Source of the DNA: DATGKG01 sp963851325
Lineage (GTDB): Bacteria; Desulfobacterota; Binatia; Binatales; Binataceae
DNA length: 64,000 bases
Reading direction: 5' to 3'
Assembly: GCA_963851325.1 (NCBI GenBank)
Contig: CAWKOR010000002.1
Coordinates: 558,001-622,000 of the forward strand
The translations under genes were made by a program, and so were the position numbers. The notes under the pieces were generated by a model. The model ran no database searches. It worked only from the letters and a program-made list of their open reading frames with translations, and was not told the DNA's origin. Positions 23,797 through 33,075 of this stretch are shown piece after piece (position 1 is the first letter of the stretch; the number at the start of each line of letters is the position of its first letter).

Positions 23797-24210
23797 GTGG
23801 TGAAGGTTACAACAATCGGAATCGATGTGGCAAAAGACGTCTTCGGTCTTCACGGAGTCGACAGCGAGGGTCGGGTAGCATTAAGAAGCGGTTAGTTCGC
23901 AGCCGGCTGCTGGAGTTCCTGAGCAAGTTGCCGCCGTGTTTGGTGGGGATTGAAGCCTGCAGCAGCGCACACTACTGGGCGCGCAAGATCGAGCAGCTAG
24001 GTCACCGAGTAAGACTTATGAGTCCACGGTTTGTAAAACCCTATCGGAAAAGCGATAAGAACGACGCGAATGATGCCGAGGCAATCTGTGAGGCGGTAAC
24101 CAGGCCCTCGATGCGCTTCGTTCCGATCAAGAGTGAAGCACAGCACGAAGTTCAGGCGCTGCACCGTGTACGTGAGCAACTGCTCAAGAGCCGCACCGCA
24201 CTAGTGGTCT
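23797..24210 (+). mobile_element. IS110-family transposase remnant (N-terminal DEDD domain)
   Basis: Starts GTG with GGAGGAGG upstream. TTIGIDVAKDVFGLHGVD is the first catalytic block of IS110 DEDD transposases. After a frameshift near 23885 the frame continues KKRLVRSRLLEFLSKLPPCL, VGIEACSSAHYWARKIEQLG, RFVKPYRKSDKNDANDAEAI and LHRVREQLLKSRTALV. It stops at about 24210, where IS630-like sequence begins. The whole C-terminal transposase_20 domain is missing, so it is a dead fragment. Confidence 0.85.
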
Positions 24211-24250
24211 GTAACGTTGAAATCGAAAATAGATATGCTATGCTGTTGGG

Positions 24251-24471
24251 ATGCTGGGAACCGCGCTCCGACTGTCGCAGACCGAATCTGAAGAACTCCG
24301 TGCGCGAGCGCGCTCGCGGGTGCTGCGCGCCGATGATGTGCGCCGCGCGCGGCTGATCTTGATGCTGGCCGAAGGTCGATCATGGTCCGCCCTCCAGCAG
24401 GCCTTAGGCTGTAGCTCGGCCTATGTCGCGCGGTGGCAGGGCCGCTTTGCCGAGCGGCGTCTAGCGGGCCG
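24251..24471 (+). mobile_element. IS630-family transposase remnant (N-terminal HTH)
   Basis: LRLSQTESEELRARARSRVL, RADDVRRARLILMLAEGRSW and ALGCSSAYVARWQGRFAERR are the N-terminal HTH of IS630/Tc1-like transposases. It is cut at 24471 by the end of an IS256-type element, and the DDE domain is not found on the other side. Confidence 0.75.
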
Positions 24472-25597
24472 GAGTTGTCAGGAATTTCGTGTTTGAGCCA
24501 GTGGTTGATGAGCGGAGCAGTTGGGTCAGCAACTGCCTAACTACCGTCCGAGCCGAAGCGCCGGTCGCAGTCAAGGGCAGCGTAAGCTGGCGCGCATCGC
24601 GCGCGAACCCTTGACGGCGTGCCGGCGCGGAGGCTATCCGCCGCTCGCTTGCTAGCGCCATTTCAGTCGGCCACCTGAAAACGATCCTCGAACTGGATCG
24701 CGAGCTGAGTTTTTGCGGCCTGCCACGAAATCGGCGGATTTTTCCAGCGTGTCTGAATCTTGCGCAGCACCAGGTAAATGAGCTTGGTCGCCGCTTCCTC
24801 GCTGGGAAAGTGTCCGCGGATTCTTACTGCCTTACGCACCTGCGCGTTGAGGCTCTCGATCGCGTTGGTGGTGTAAAGGATTTTTCTGACCTCGGGGGCA
24901 AAGGCGAAGAACGGAATCACCTGCTCCCAGTTGCGCCGCCAGCTCTGCGCGATCGCCGGATACTTTTGTCCCCATGGGCCGCGATCGAAATCCTCCAGCC
25001 GCTCTCGCGCCGCCGCAGCCGATTCCGCCTGATACACCGATTTGAGGGCCGCCGCCACCAACCGATGTTCTTTCCAGGAGGTGAACTGCATCGAGTACCG
25101 GATCAGGTGCACGATGCAGGTTTGGACCACGGTCTTGGGAAACACCGAGGTGATCGCCTCCGGAAAGCCCTTGAGCCCATCGACCACCGCGATCAGGAGG
25201 TCCTGGACCCCGCGGTTACGCAACTCGCTCATTACCCGCAGCCAGAACTTGGCCCCTTCGGTCTGCTCGATCCAGATGCCGAGGATCTTCTTGTGCCCCG
25301 AGCAGCGTACGCCCAACGCCAGATACACGGCCCGGTTGTTGACCATCCCTTCGTTGCGGATCTTCACCCGCAGCGCATCGAAGAACACCATCGCGTAGGT
25401 CGCATCCAGCCCCCGGCTCTGCCAGGCCGCGACCTCCTCGACACCGAATCGGTCACCGCGCTCACCAGGTCGGCTGAGATCTCCGCCCCATACAGCTCGC
25501 CGATATGCTCAGCGATCTCACGCGTGGTCATCCCGCGCGCGTACAGTCTCGCGCCCATACAGTTCGAACAACAATCGAGCTCGGCCGCAGCGCGCAC
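24472..25597 (-). mobile_element. IS256-family element, truncated and frameshifted
   Basis: The right end GGAGTTGTCAGGAATTTCGT (24472-24491) resembles IS256-family terminal repeats and interrupts the IS630 frame. The transposase occupies 24663-25597 in two frames. The larger one (24663-25391) has mutator-type DDE sequence: ILGIWIEQTEGAKFWLRVMS, LLIAVVDGLKGFPEAI, YTTNAIESLNAQVRKAVR. The N-terminal piece has RLYARGMTTREIAEHIGELY. A frameshift lies near 25440, and the first 100 or so residues and the left end are lost. Confidence 0.85.
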
Positions 25598-25845
25598 CGC
25601 TGGGCCAGCGGAAACAGAGCTGGTCGGCGCGGTGCTTGACGCTTCGGCCTCGGATCCAGAATCGATAACGCTTTCCGCTCCCTCCCCTGAGCCCGTGAGG
25701 GAGGGAGGCGGAAAGCTGCTTGCTCAGGCAAAGAAACGGAAGTAGCTATGCCCTTGCGACCTGGTCCAATTTGGGGACGATGAACTGTCCAGCCTCAGGG
25801 GTTCACTCCAAAAGTGGATCAGTTTTTCAGCGTTGCAAACAAGCG

Positions 25846-26540
25846 GAGCATCATCTCTTGCTGCGTCGCGCCTGCGGGTTGATCGGAATCACGCGACGCG
25901 GGTATCGCCGTGAGTCTAGGCCGGATGGTGACGACCGCCTGCGGCAGCGGTCGCGCACGCTGGCCGAGACGGATCGACGCTGGGGCTGCCCGATGTTGTA
26001 TCGATTACTGCCGCGAGGGCGTAGCGGCCAATCATTAGCGCGTCGAACGGCTCTATCGCGAGCAAACACTCTCGCTGGGACGACGGCACGGGCGCAAACG
26101 GCTCAGTCATCTGCGGGTAGCGCCTGAACAGCCACCGGCAATTAATCACATCTGGGCGGTCGATTTCGTGCACGACGCCTTGAGCGATGGGCGGCGCTTC
26201 CGCGCGCTCACGGTGATCGACGAGCTCAGCCGGGAATGCCTGGTGATCGAAGTGGGCGCATCGCTGACCGGCGAGCGGGTAAGTCGGGCGCTGCAGCGGC
26301 GCTGCGAACCGCGTGCGGTGCCCACCATCATCCGCTCCGATAACGGTCCGGAGTTTCGCAGGCGGGTGATGGACGAGTGGGCCTATGGCTGCGGAGTGCG
26401 GCTGCAGTTCATCGAGCCGGGCAAGCCGATCCAGAATGCGTTCATCGAATCCTTCAATAGCCGCCTGAGCGAGGAGTGTCTCAATGAGCAGCTGTTCCTC
26501 TCGCTCGACGACGCGCGGCGCAAGATCGACGAACCGAGAC
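25846..26540 (+). mobile_element. IS3-family transposase remnant (OrfB, rve domain)
   Basis: RRACGLIGITRRGYRRESRP opens the typical OrfB. After a frameshift near 26000 and an in-frame stop at about 26037, it continues RVERLYREQTLSLGRRHGRK, INHIWAVDFVHDALSDGRRF, VPTIIRSDNGPEFRRRVMDE and IQNAFIESFNSRLSEECLNE. These carry the DDE Asp, Asp and Glu. It is cut off at ARRKIDE before the end of the integrase domain. Dead fragment. Confidence 0.85.
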
Positions 26541-26702
26541 CTCAAGGATACGGCGGCAGCGAGAGTTTCCCCGCTGCATCGGATGGGCCACGAGGAGTTC
26601 CAGCAGCAACCGGAGCCAGGTGGGGTGAATGCTCGCGATGTAGGCTCGGAGAAAAAGAGGCGACAACAGGAATCGAGGAAAGAGCTGCGAGGCGGGAGCG
26701 GT

Positions 26703-27955
26703 CTATCGAATAGCGGGAAGAGAGCGTCGAGAGGAGTCCGGGCCAGGCTGGCGCCGCGGCAGACGCGGCAAATGCCTAAGTATCCAACTTACCGGCCTGA
26801 CCGCGGCGTATAAAGGAAACAGCGCGTCAGGTAGGTCTATCAGCTCCCAGTCGTCCGGGAACAGAAGTGACCGCCGTATGTCTTCGCTGCGGTATCGCCA
26901 CGAAGATCGCAGACTCAGATCATAAAAAAACATCGCCATGGGCGGCAGGCGATGGATATCGAGGCAGTATCGGTTGGCGGTAAGAAGTCGCTGCGCCATC
27001 TCGACAATTCGTTCAACGATTCGATTGGGCTCGTCCGGTAGCTCGACTACCGGCCTGATCCACTTTCAGAAACAAATCGACGAGTATAAGCGCTGCGCGC
27101 AACTCGGCCATCAGGCCTCGCTCAGCAGCTACCCTGGCGACGCCGTGCAAATCCTCTGCGGTCATAGCACTGAGCAACGCTCCTATGTCCGCGAGCCACT
27201 TGAGGATCGGCCATCCATGAACGCCGCCGTGAGCCACCAGGTACAAGAACAGCTCGTCGCGACTAAGTGTTGAAACGACACCGGAACCGACCTTCACCGG
27301 CATCGTGGCCGGAAGCCTGGTCTCTGCTTCCTTCAGGAGTGGAATGTTATGGAACAGGCGCCAATGAAGTTCCAAGGGCGCAGCTTTCGTTTCCGAGAAA
27401 TAGGTGAAATGTTTGTAATACCGAAGATAATGCTTCAAACGTTTCGGGGTGAGCTTTGCCCGCAGGTTCCAGACGTTTGTATCCCAAGCCCGTCAGAATG
27501 CTTTCTACCGCGAATACATGGTCCGGGGAGACTAACAAATCGATGTCTCCCGGATTCCGCATCGTGAAGTTTCCGTATGCCAATGCGGAAAGAGAAACAC
27601 CCTTCAGCGCTATCGCTTCAAACCCAGCTACGACGACAGATTTTGTGATTCTGACTAACTCTGCCGCCTGAGCCATGCTTTGACCAATGTGACTGAACGC
27701 TGCTTCGCGTATTGTCCCCAGAATCCCGGCATAACACTCATCGACTAGAGCATTGCGAAGATTGTGATAAGCCAACGGAACAATCTGGTTCCGCTCGATG
27801 ATCCTCTTGAACCACTGCCAGTCCAAAGACGCACTCGCCAGCCGATTTATTTCTGCCAAATCCCGTTCTTTCAAAGGCCAGCGCGAGCAGGCCAAGGCCA
27901 GACGAAATTCGGGGGACCATTCTCGATGCAAATGTTTTGAACGGGTCTCTGTCAT
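26703..27955 (-). pseudogene. Nucleotidyltransferase-family (PF14907-like) gene with two frameshifts
   Basis: Three frames together give one protein of about 410 residues. Frame 1 has ALACSRWPLKERDLAEINRL, NQIVPLAYHNLRNAL, the transferase core FEAIALKGVSLSALAYGNFT and the metal motif NPGDIDLLVSPDHVF. After a break near 27460 frame 2 has LKHYLRYYKHFTYFSETKAA, PLELHWRLFHNIPLL and YLVAHGGVHGWPILKWLADI. After a second break near 27055 frame 3 has ERIVEMAQRLLTANRYCLDI. Members of this family occur in polysaccharide loci and also in lasso-peptide clusters. Overlap with the next gene (ATGA at 27955) shows it belonged to this operon. Confidence 0.75.
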
Positions 27956-28743
27956 TTGACTAGCGATTGTTCAGAGTCGACGGTTTGGGTCCCGCTTTCT
28001 TCACGACCCGCGCGCTTGAACAGTGCGTCGAGCTGGAGAATCTCTCCGGTCCGAGGCGCAGCAAGGAGTCCGACCGGGCGCAAAAACTCGAACTTTGCTC
28101 TTCCCATCAGGGCGAGCATCTCGGTGAAGGGAATCTCGCCTTCGTACATCGGCTTGCAGGACGTTTCCAGGACTACATAGTCACACCGCTTCAGCGTCCG
28201 CGGGCCGCCGGCGAGGGTTTGGGCCTCATAGCCCTGGACGTCGAGTTTTAACAGAACGGGCGGTTTCAGCTCGACATGATCGAAGATCGCGTCGAGAGTT
28301 GACAGCTCTACCTCAACGGTGCGAACGGCGCGCGCATCCGGAAACGCGCGAAGGTGAGACTTGCCCAATGCAAGGATGGAACTCGAGTGACTATGTGAGT
28401 TCACATTAACCGTGCAATGGCCTTGCCGCTCACCAAGAGCAAGAGGGTAGACTTTGATTCGTGACAGGCTGCGAACATTTTCGGAGAGTGCTGAAACAGT
28501 TTCGGGAACCGGTTCAAAAGAGTGAATTTCAACATCGGGAAATATCATGGCGGATGCGATAGCAAATTGACCGACGTTCGCACCCACGTCAATCACGGTC
28601 CGTGGCATGATGTCTTGTCGTGCCAGCGCCGAGATCATCTTGAAGGAGGTCATGGAAAACCTGGGCCAGGTCGCAATTGCTCTCATGGCACCGGGCTCCA
28701 GCAACAACTCGAGGTATCTAAGTATCCGGTCGCTTGCGGGCAT
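27952..28743 (-). CDS. FkbM-family SAM methyltransferase
   Basis: 263 residues. The SAM-binding motif VIDVGANVGQFAIASAMIFP is followed by IHSFEPVPETVSALSEN and, later, LLKLDVQGYEAQTLAGG, all diagnostic of FkbM methyltransferases, which O-methylate sugars in polysaccharide and natural-product loci. Its stop overlaps the nucleotidyltransferase start by 4 bases, and a 50-base gap separates it from the upstream glycosyltransferase. It probably decorates a sugar of the repeat unit. Confidence 0.85.
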   Translation of the reverse strand: MPASDRILRYLELLLEPGAMRAIATWPRFSMTSFKMISALARQDIMPRTVIDVGANVGQFAIASAMIFPDVEIHSFEPVPETVSALSENVRSLSRIKVYPLALGERQGHCTVNVNSHSHSSSILALGKSHLRAFPDARAVRTVEVELSTLDAIFDHVELKPPVLLKLDVQGYEAQTLAGGPRTLKRCDYVVLETSCKPMYEGEIPFTEMLALMGRAKFEFLRPVGLLAAPRTGEILQLDALFKRAGREESGTQTVDSEQSLVK

Positions 28744-28793
28744 GGTTACAGATGCTCCACGGACCTGGTCAACCGCCTGCAGGCGCCTGACTC

Positions 28794-29741
28794 TTAGGTA
28801 TTACGGGAGATCGAGCGTTGGGCCGACAGTACAGTAACGTCACCGGGGTGCGCGCCTTCAACTGCGTTGCTACCCTTTTCCGTTGATTCAGACTGTAGTT
28901 CAACAAGCTTCAAGCTGATCTGGTAATCAACAAAAGCTTTGAGCATGCAATAGCGAAAGCCAATTCGCCCGTCCAGCCATCCTCCGCGAACAAAGTACAT
29001 CCAGATGAACACCAGCAGTGCGCGGCATGGAAGATGTCTGTAGGCAAACTCCTTGACTACACGCGTCCGCTCCGGTCCGCGCGAAACCAAACTTGGGCGA
29101 ATCCGACGCGACGAACTTCCTTGCAGAACCTGACGGACCTCGATGGCTTCCATGCTAGTATAACTATTGTGCCGGTCGAGCCATCGCTCGAGTCCCTTGA
29201 AGTCATTGTGCTCGAGCGGGTGCTTAAGGTATTGCGTTGAGCCATCGACTACCATGTGTTCGTGAACGATGCGATCTTCATAGCGACCCCTACCGCGTCG
29301 AAGAAGTCGCAACTGCCAATCAGGATACATCCCGCCATGGCGAATCCATTGACCCATGAAGTAGTTCTTCCGCGCCACATAGTAGCCGTTGTTGACAACT
29401 TCATGGCTGACGATTCGACCTATCTCATCGCGCAGATTTGGCGTGAAACGTTCGTCGGCGTCGAGAAAAAAGACCCATTGATTGGCGATCGGAAGATTAT
29501 CCAGGGCCCAGTTTTTGTGTGCCGAGAAATTATCAAACGCGCGTTGGACGATGTGAACCCCCGCCTCGCGGGCAATTTCCAACGTGCGGTCATCACTGAA
29601 TGAATCGAACACAAACACTTGACTCGCCCAACCCGCCACCGAGTCGAGAGTTTGACCAAGATTTCGCTCCTCGTTGCGCGTCAGGATGATGACGCTTAGA
29701 GGTACCCGCGATCCGGTATCGGCAAGCATGGCACTGGTCAT
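28794..29741 (-). CDS. Family 2 glycosyltransferase (WaaE/KdtX-like)
   Basis: 315 residues with the GT-A pattern: LSVIILTRNEERNLGQTLDS at the start, VFVFDSFSDDRTLEIAREAG, and the DxD-like FFLDADERFTPNL. The middle part, NYFMGQWIRHGGMYPDWQLR, resembles LPS-core beta-glucosyltransferases of the WaaE group. A hydrophobic stretch near 245-265 may associate it with the inner membrane. It overlaps the upstream oxidoreductase by 4 bases. Acceptor unknown. Confidence 0.87.
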   Translation of the reverse strand: MTSAMLADTGSRVPLSVIILTRNEERNLGQTLDSVAGWASQVFVFDSFSDDRTLEIAREAGVHIVQRAFDNFSAHKNWALDNLPIANQWVFFLDADERFTPNLRDEIGRIVSHEVVNNGYYVARKNYFMGQWIRHGGMYPDWQLRLLRRGRGRYEDRIVHEHMVVDGSTQYLKHPLEHNDFKGLERWLDRHNSYTSMEAIEVRQVLQGSSSRRIRPSLVSRGPERTRVVKEFAYRHLPCRALLVFIWMYFVRGGWLDGRIGFRYCMLKAFVDYQISLKLVELQSESTEKGSNAVEGAHPGDVTVLSAQRSISRNT

Positions 29742-30847
29742 TTGATAGCTTCCACTGCTTGACTCGCTCGTCCGTTCGCAGGCAGGTCGCCTTCCTTTCC
29801 GTTGTACGAGCGGATCGCGACTTCGTCGAGCAGCTGTATGGTTTCCAGGACATCCTTACCAGACACCGGGTTCGGCTGCTCGCCGCGGAGTGCGCCTATG
29901 AATGATTGGAACAGCTCGGCATGTGATCGAGCGCGATGCGGGCATCCTGAACGAATAATTTTCTCCTTCGCTGTTACCCTTGCATAATCAAGCAAGCGGC
30001 GGCCTTCAGCCAGCGAACGATGAAGGGGATTATCCCGCGCAGGCAACATCCGAAAGCCCTGCGGGAAAAACTGCAGGGACAGGCCGGCCGATTCGCCCAG
30101 CACCTCAATTTCCGTGCTGGTTGACGCTGCATCGACCATCAAATCGAAAACCCCACGCGCACCGTTCTGATGAAGCGTGCCAAAAGCCACGCGCTGGATG
30201 CCAGCGGAGTCGACGTCGGCATCGACGAATCGAACTGACTCGAGCGGTCCCATGAAGAGCAATGCGATGTCGATCAAGTGGATCGCGAAGTCAAAAAGAA
30301 GCGTTCGATGCTCACGCTCACGACGCCGCCATAGGACCTGGTCGCTAAGCAGCGCACCGCTGCGAAATTTGAGATTGACCGCGACGATGTCTCCTAGTCC
30401 ACCCTTGCGCATGGCGCGGAGAGCCAGCTGGGTGTTTTCCTTGAAGCGATAGTTGTGGATCACCGTAAGCATCGCACCGGTCTCGTCCGCGAGTGCGCAC
30501 ATCCTATGCGCGTCACGTGCGCTAAGGGCGAGTGGCTTCTCGCACAGGAGGTTCATCCCCTTGCCAAGAACTTTCCGCGCCAGTTCAGGATGAGTGGCCC
30601 CCGGGGTAGCAAGGACGACGAACGATAAGTCCGCGCCATCGTGGATGAAATCATCGAAGCTGGTGTACCGTCGCGCGGTCGGAACCTCACGGGCCACGGT
30701 ATCTAGCGATACCTCTGAGGAATCGCAAATCGCGACCAGCTTCGCGTCGGGAATAGCTTTCCAGGCCGGCAGGTGAAGCTCCTCCACCACCTTACCGCAT
30801 CCTGCCAGACCAAAGCGTACTTCTTGTCCCGCTGGGATCAACGACAT
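29738..30847 (-). CDS. Gfo/Idh/MocA-family oxidoreductase
   Basis: 369 residues. An N-terminal Rossmann fold (FGLAGCGKVVEELHLPAWKA) with the family's catalytic-type segment LLCEKPLALSARDAHRMCAL, then FDFAIHLIDIALLFMGPLES. In polysaccharide loci such enzymes oxidise or isomerise sugar nucleotides at C3 or elsewhere using NAD(P). It overlaps the GT2 gene downstream by 4 bases and abuts the epimerase upstream. Exact substrate cannot be inferred. Confidence 0.86.
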   Translation of the reverse strand: MSLIPAGQEVRFGLAGCGKVVEELHLPAWKAIPDAKLVAICDSSEVSLDTVAREVPTARRYTSFDDFIHDGADLSFVVLATPGATHPELARKVLGKGMNLLCEKPLALSARDAHRMCALADETGAMLTVIHNYRFKENTQLALRAMRKGGLGDIVAVNLKFRSGALLSDQVLWRRREREHRTLLFDFAIHLIDIALLFMGPLESVRFVDADVDSAGIQRVAFGTLHQNGARGVFDLMVDAASTSTEIEVLGESAGLSLQFFPQGFRMLPARDNPLHRSLAEGRRLLDYARVTAKEKIIRSGCPHRARSHAELFQSFIGALRGEQPNPVSGKDVLETIQLLDEVAIRSYNGKEGDLPANGRASQAVEAIK

Positions 30848-31828
30848 CTAGTTCGCACAAACCCTCGCCAGTCCGTCTCGATATCCGATCGCCGGATCGA
30901 ACTCCAAATCGCGGCGTATTCTTTCCGCCGAGAAGTTCGGCATGCTGGCTAGCCGCGCCGAAGTATAGGCATAGTTGGATTTCCGGCCCAGAACTGCGGA
31001 CACCTTGTCTAGCAGAGAGAATATCGGCAGCATTTTTGGCAAAGGAATGTCGACAACTAACCGACGATCGCCGCTGAGTTCTCGATAGGTCCTAAGGAAT
31101 TGCACGGTAGTTGGCATTTCGGGATGTGCAACATTGTAAATTCGTCCGATCGTAGCCTCGCGCGCGGCGATGCGAATCAAAATATCTACGAGGTCATCGA
31201 TATAGATCAGTGGTAATAATTTGTCGGGTGTGCCCGTGCTGATCAGCAATCGATTTCGCAACGATAGCGCAGCGCCATTGAGCACATTCTTGCTGCGAGG
31301 CCCGTAGACCAAACCTGGCCGTACAATAGTCAGCTTAACTGCCGAGTGACTCAGGTATGGATGCGCGCGCAACTCGGCTTCCAGCTTGGTACGGGCATAG
31401 AGACCCCGTGCGGCAGGATTTCGCTCGATGGGAAAATCTTCGTCGATCATTCCTCCACTGCGCATCGAGCCGGCATCGTAAACGCTTGCCGAGCTGACAA
31501 ATACGACTCTGCCCCCGCCGCTAGCGGCAACAGCTTCCAGTAGACGTTGCGACCCTTTGACTGTGACGTTCTCGTAGTATTCCGGCGTCCCGGAGGTCGC
31601 TGCCGCAAGGTGATAAATCTCACCGACTCCTTCCAGGGCCGCATCGAGAACTCCGGGTTCAGATATGTCAGCCCTAAGGTGGTCGACTGCCGGTGTCACT
31701 CGCCACTTAACAACAGGCCGTCGCGCGACGACGCGGACCCGATAGCCTCGCGTAAGCAATCGGTCCACGAGATGGCGACCGATGAAGCCAGTGCCTCCAG
31801 TGACCAGTGCCAGCTTGCCGTCATTCAT
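30848..31828 (-). CDS. NAD-dependent epimerase/dehydratase (extended SDR)
   Basis: 326 residues. The NAD-binding motif LVTGGTGFIGRHLVDRLLTR is at the N-terminus, and the catalytic Tyr-x3-Lys is in GLYARTKLEAELRAH. FVSSASVYDAG supplies the Ser of the triad. Belongs to the sugar-nucleotide epimerase/reductase group. It stops one base before the oxidoreductase start and overlaps the upstream glycosyltransferase by 4 bases. It may act with the adjacent oxidoreductase to make a modified sugar. Confidence 0.87.
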   Translation of the reverse strand: MNDGKLALVTGGTGFIGRHLVDRLLTRGYRVRVVARRPVVKWRVTPAVDHLRADISEPGVLDAALEGVGEIYHLAAATSGTPEYYENVTVKGSQRLLEAVAASGGGRVVFVSSASVYDAGSMRSGGMIDEDFPIERNPAARGLYARTKLEAELRAHPYLSHSAVKLTIVRPGLVYGPRSKNVLNGAALSLRNRLLISTGTPDKLLPLIYIDDLVDILIRIAAREATIGRIYNVAHPEMPTTVQFLRTYRELSGDRRLVVDIPLPKMLPIFSLLDKVSAVLGRKSNYAYTSARLASMPNFSAERIRRDLEFDPAIGYRDGLARVCAN

Positions 31829-33027
31829 GCGAGCGAGGTCTCCGCCGAATGGAGGTTGCGATTGGCAGCGATGGCGTCGCGATACACGTCGATCAGTTTG
31901 CCTGTTACGGCGGGCCAGTTGAATCTTTCCGCGACCAGGTTCCTGCCCGCGGCGCCCATCGCCCGGCGCAGCTCGGGATCGTCCAGGAGGGTCGCCATCG
32001 CGTGGGTCAGCTCATCGACGTCGCAATTTATCACCAGTCCCGCACGAGCCTCGGCAAATTCGCGCGAGATATTGACCTTGTTCGAAATGATCACGGGGAG
32101 CCCGGCGGCCGAGGCTTCGGTGATCGCGATGCCGAAATTTTCGGTGTAGGACGGGAGCGCGAACAGGTCGGCGCCCGCCAGCGCCGCGGCCTTGCGCTCG
32201 CCGAGCAGCATTCCGGCGAAGGTGGCGCGACCGAGGACGCCCTCCTCGGCGAGCCACTGGCGCACCTTTTTGCCGTAGCCCTCGTCGTCGGGGCCGGCGA
32301 CGAAGAGGTGCACATCGGGGCGCGCGCGGGCGATCGCGCCGAAGGCCTTGGCCAGCAGGTCGAGGCCCTTCTTGAGGCTGATGCGGCTGAGGAACAGGAT
32401 GACCAGCTTGCCGCGAGTTTCGGGCCATTCGCGGCGGAACTGCTCGCGCAACTCGGGGGTCGGCTCGATATCGAGCTGGACGCCGTAGGACACGACCACG
32501 CCGCGGCATTTGATCCCGACCGCGGCGGCGAGGCGCATCTCGTCTTCGGCGCTGAATTGTACGGCGGCGGCGCGGGCGAGGTTGCGGCGCTCGAACAGGG
32601 CCTCGTAGATGTTCTTGCGCCATCGATGGCGATAGAAGAGGAACGGGTCGAGCGAGCCGTGCGGGAACAGGACATAGGGAATGCGGTAGCGGCGGCAATA
32701 GTGGGCCGCGATGGTCGCGCTGAAGCGATAGAGCGAATGGGTATGGACCACGTCAAAGCTGCGGAGGTTTTCGCGCAGCGCGCGCACCATCGACATCGAG
32801 AGGCCGTAAAGGCCGGTGCGTTGGGTGGTGAAGTACCATGTTTCCACACCGTCGTCGCCGCGAATCGGCTGGTCGAGCGGGACCCGGCGGGGGTCGATGC
32901 CCTCGTCGGTAGAATAGACGACGACTTCATGACCGGCGCGGGCGAGCGCGCGGCACATCTCGGGAATCGCGCGGGGCGGTCCGCCGTGGCGCAGGTCGAG
33001 GCTGGATACGACGTGCAGGATACGCAT
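31825..33027 (-). CDS. Family 4 glycosyltransferase
   Basis: 400 residues, GT-B fold. The N-terminus SSLDLRHGGPPRAIPEMCRA and FDVVHTHSLYRF are typical acceptor-domain features. The donor domain has LFLSRISLKKGLDLLAKAF, VHLFVAGPDDEGYGKK and the nucleotide-sugar motif LPSYTENFGIAITEASAAGL with the E-x7-E pattern. The gene is visibly richer in G and C than its neighbours, and a long antisense frame is open through it, both pointing to a different codon bias and possibly separate acquisition. Confidence 0.9.
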   Translation of the reverse strand: MRILHVVSSLDLRHGGPPRAIPEMCRALARAGHEVVVYSTDEGIDPRRVPLDQPIRGDDGVETWYFTTQRTGLYGLSMSMVRALRENLRSFDVVHTHSLYRFSATIAAHYCRRYRIPYVLFPHGSLDPFLFYRHRWRKNIYEALFERRNLARAAAVQFSAEDEMRLAAAVGIKCRGVVVSYGVQLDIEPTPELREQFRREWPETRGKLVILFLSRISLKKGLDLLAKAFGAIARARPDVHLFVAGPDDEGYGKKVRQWLAEEGVLGRATFAGMLLGERKAAALAGADLFALPSYTENFGIAITEASAAGLPVIISNKVNISREFAEARAGLVINCDVDELTHAMATLLDDPELRRAMGAAGRNLVAERFNWPAVTGKLIDVYRDAIAANRNLHSAETSLA

Positions 33028-33075
33028 CGGGATCAGACTACCCGGACAGAACTGTATGCTATAAGCATCTCCCGC

